Source of the DNA: Desulfobacteraceae bacterium
Lineage (GTDB): Bacteria; Desulfobacterota; DSM-4660; Desulfatiglandales; Desulfatiglandaceae
DNA length: 6,930 bases
Assembly: GCA_020349865.1 (NCBI GenBank)
Contig: CP070700.1
Location: forward strand, 2,937,107 to 2,944,036
Direction: 5' to 3'
Part shown: positions 6,378 through 6,930 of the stretch, piece after piece
How the letters are laid out: every line of letters starts with the position of its first letter
Numbering within the stretch: the stretch's first letter is position 1
The notes under the pieces: model-generated
Told to the model about the DNA's origin: nothing
What the model saw: only the letters and a program-made list of their open reading frames with translations
Databases searched by the model: none
Translations under genes and position numbers: made by a program

Positions 6378-6930
6378 GGTTCGAGACAGCCACACGTACA
6401 TCGGGCAGACCTATGTCCTTAAAGGCGTGAGTCTTGAAGTTCGACACAGGGAAATTGTGGCCCTGATCGGAGCAAACGGAGCAGGAAAGACCACAACTCT
6501 TTCCGTTATCTCCGGACTTACTCGATCCCGCCGAGGAAGTATTCTATTCAGACCGGACCTGGATTCAATCCAGAACGATATCACCAAGGTGCCAGCAGAA
6601 GAGATCGTGAGCATGGGCATTTCACACTGCCCTGAGGGCCGCCAGGTCTTCTCTGATTTAAGTGTGTGGGAAAATTTGCTGATCGGTGCCTATCTCCGGA
6701 AGGATAGGGCGGCCATACAATCGGACCTTCAATGGATCTGCGAGCTTTTCCCTATACTGGGGGATAGGAGGCGGCAGTCGGCAGGCAGTCTTTCAGGAGG
6801 GGAACAGATGATGCTTGTAATTGGAAGGGCCCTCATGAGCCGGCCCCGGCTACTTCTCCTTGACGAGCCTTCCTTAGGTTTGGCGCCGCGCTTGGTGGAG
6901 GTGATATTTGAAATGCTTGAGCACATTAAC
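6370..6930 (+). CDS. livF: Branched-chain amino-acid ABC transporter ATP-binding protein LivF (3' end cut by the window)
   Basis: This is the second ATPase of the same importer, pairing with LivG at the membrane. The first 187 residues are present and the frame is open to the last base; a full LivF has about 235. Visible motifs are Walker A GANGAGKTT (34-42), the LivF-characteristic PEGRQVF in the Q-loop region, WENLLIGAY, the signature LSGGE (141-145), Walker B LLLLDE (161-166) and D-loop PSLGLAP. The switch histidine lies beyond the window. PEGR, where most ABC ATPases have a glutamine loop, is normal for this subfamily. The start at 6370 is chosen from ribosome-binding-site spacing and the LivF-like MLEV; ATG 6364 is the alternative. 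Permease genes (livH, livM) and a binding protein would be expected nearby, and since none precede livG they probably lie downstream. Confidence 0.92.
   Translation, partial: MLEVRDSHTYIGQTYVLKGVSLEVRHREIVALIGANGAGKTTTLSVISGLTRSRRGSILFRPDLDSIQNDITKVPAEEIVSMGISHCPEGRQVFSDLSVWENLLIGAYLRKDRAAIQSDLQWICELFPILGDRRRQSAGSLSGGEQMMLVIGRALMSRPRLLLLDEPSLGLAPRLVEVIFEMLEHIN

Overview
The window looks like chromosomal DNA from a mid-GC Gram-negative bacterium, most likely a Desulfobacterota (former Deltaproteobacteria) lineage. This rests on the style of a MITE/REP-like inverted-repeat element at the left edge, the character of a phosphoglucosamine mutase remnant, and a liv-type branched-chain amino-acid ABC operon. 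It is an inference from pattern memory, not a search result. No rRNA, tRNA, CRISPR array or complete insertion sequence was seen.

Layout, left to right. Positions 2-43 may be the last codons of an upstream gene. Positions 41-195 hold a compact imperfect palindrome with degenerate 20-bp terminal inverted repeats and nested hairpins. Its right end stops 27 bases before the next start codon. Positions 223-4296 (+) encode a 1357-residue protein with a signal peptide and about eleven further membrane spans, which I cannot assign to a named family. Aligning it against itself shows that it is essentially one unit repeated twice. Each unit is a large beta-rich, probably periplasmic region, then four closely spaced membrane spans, a loop and one more span. 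The join is a signal-peptide-like hydrophobic segment, as if two secreted paralogues had fused. Positions 4369-5338 (-), convergent with it, are the C-terminal two thirds of a phosphoglucosamine mutase (GlmM). This copy lacks the domain with the catalytic phosphoserine and carries a one-base frameshift in a T6/A6 tract, so it is probably a pseudogene.

From about 5472 rightwards a good sigma-70-type promoter (consensus -35, extended -10) drives livG (5583-6377, +) and the overlapping livF (from 6370, running off the window). These are the two ATPase subunits of a branched-chain amino-acid or related amide/amino-acid importer. No permease or binding-protein gene precedes them, so the ATPase genes lead the visible part of the operon.

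The most noteworthy items are the duplicated membrane protein, the hairpin element abutting its ribosome binding site, and the doubly damaged glmM fragment between two unrelated transcription units.
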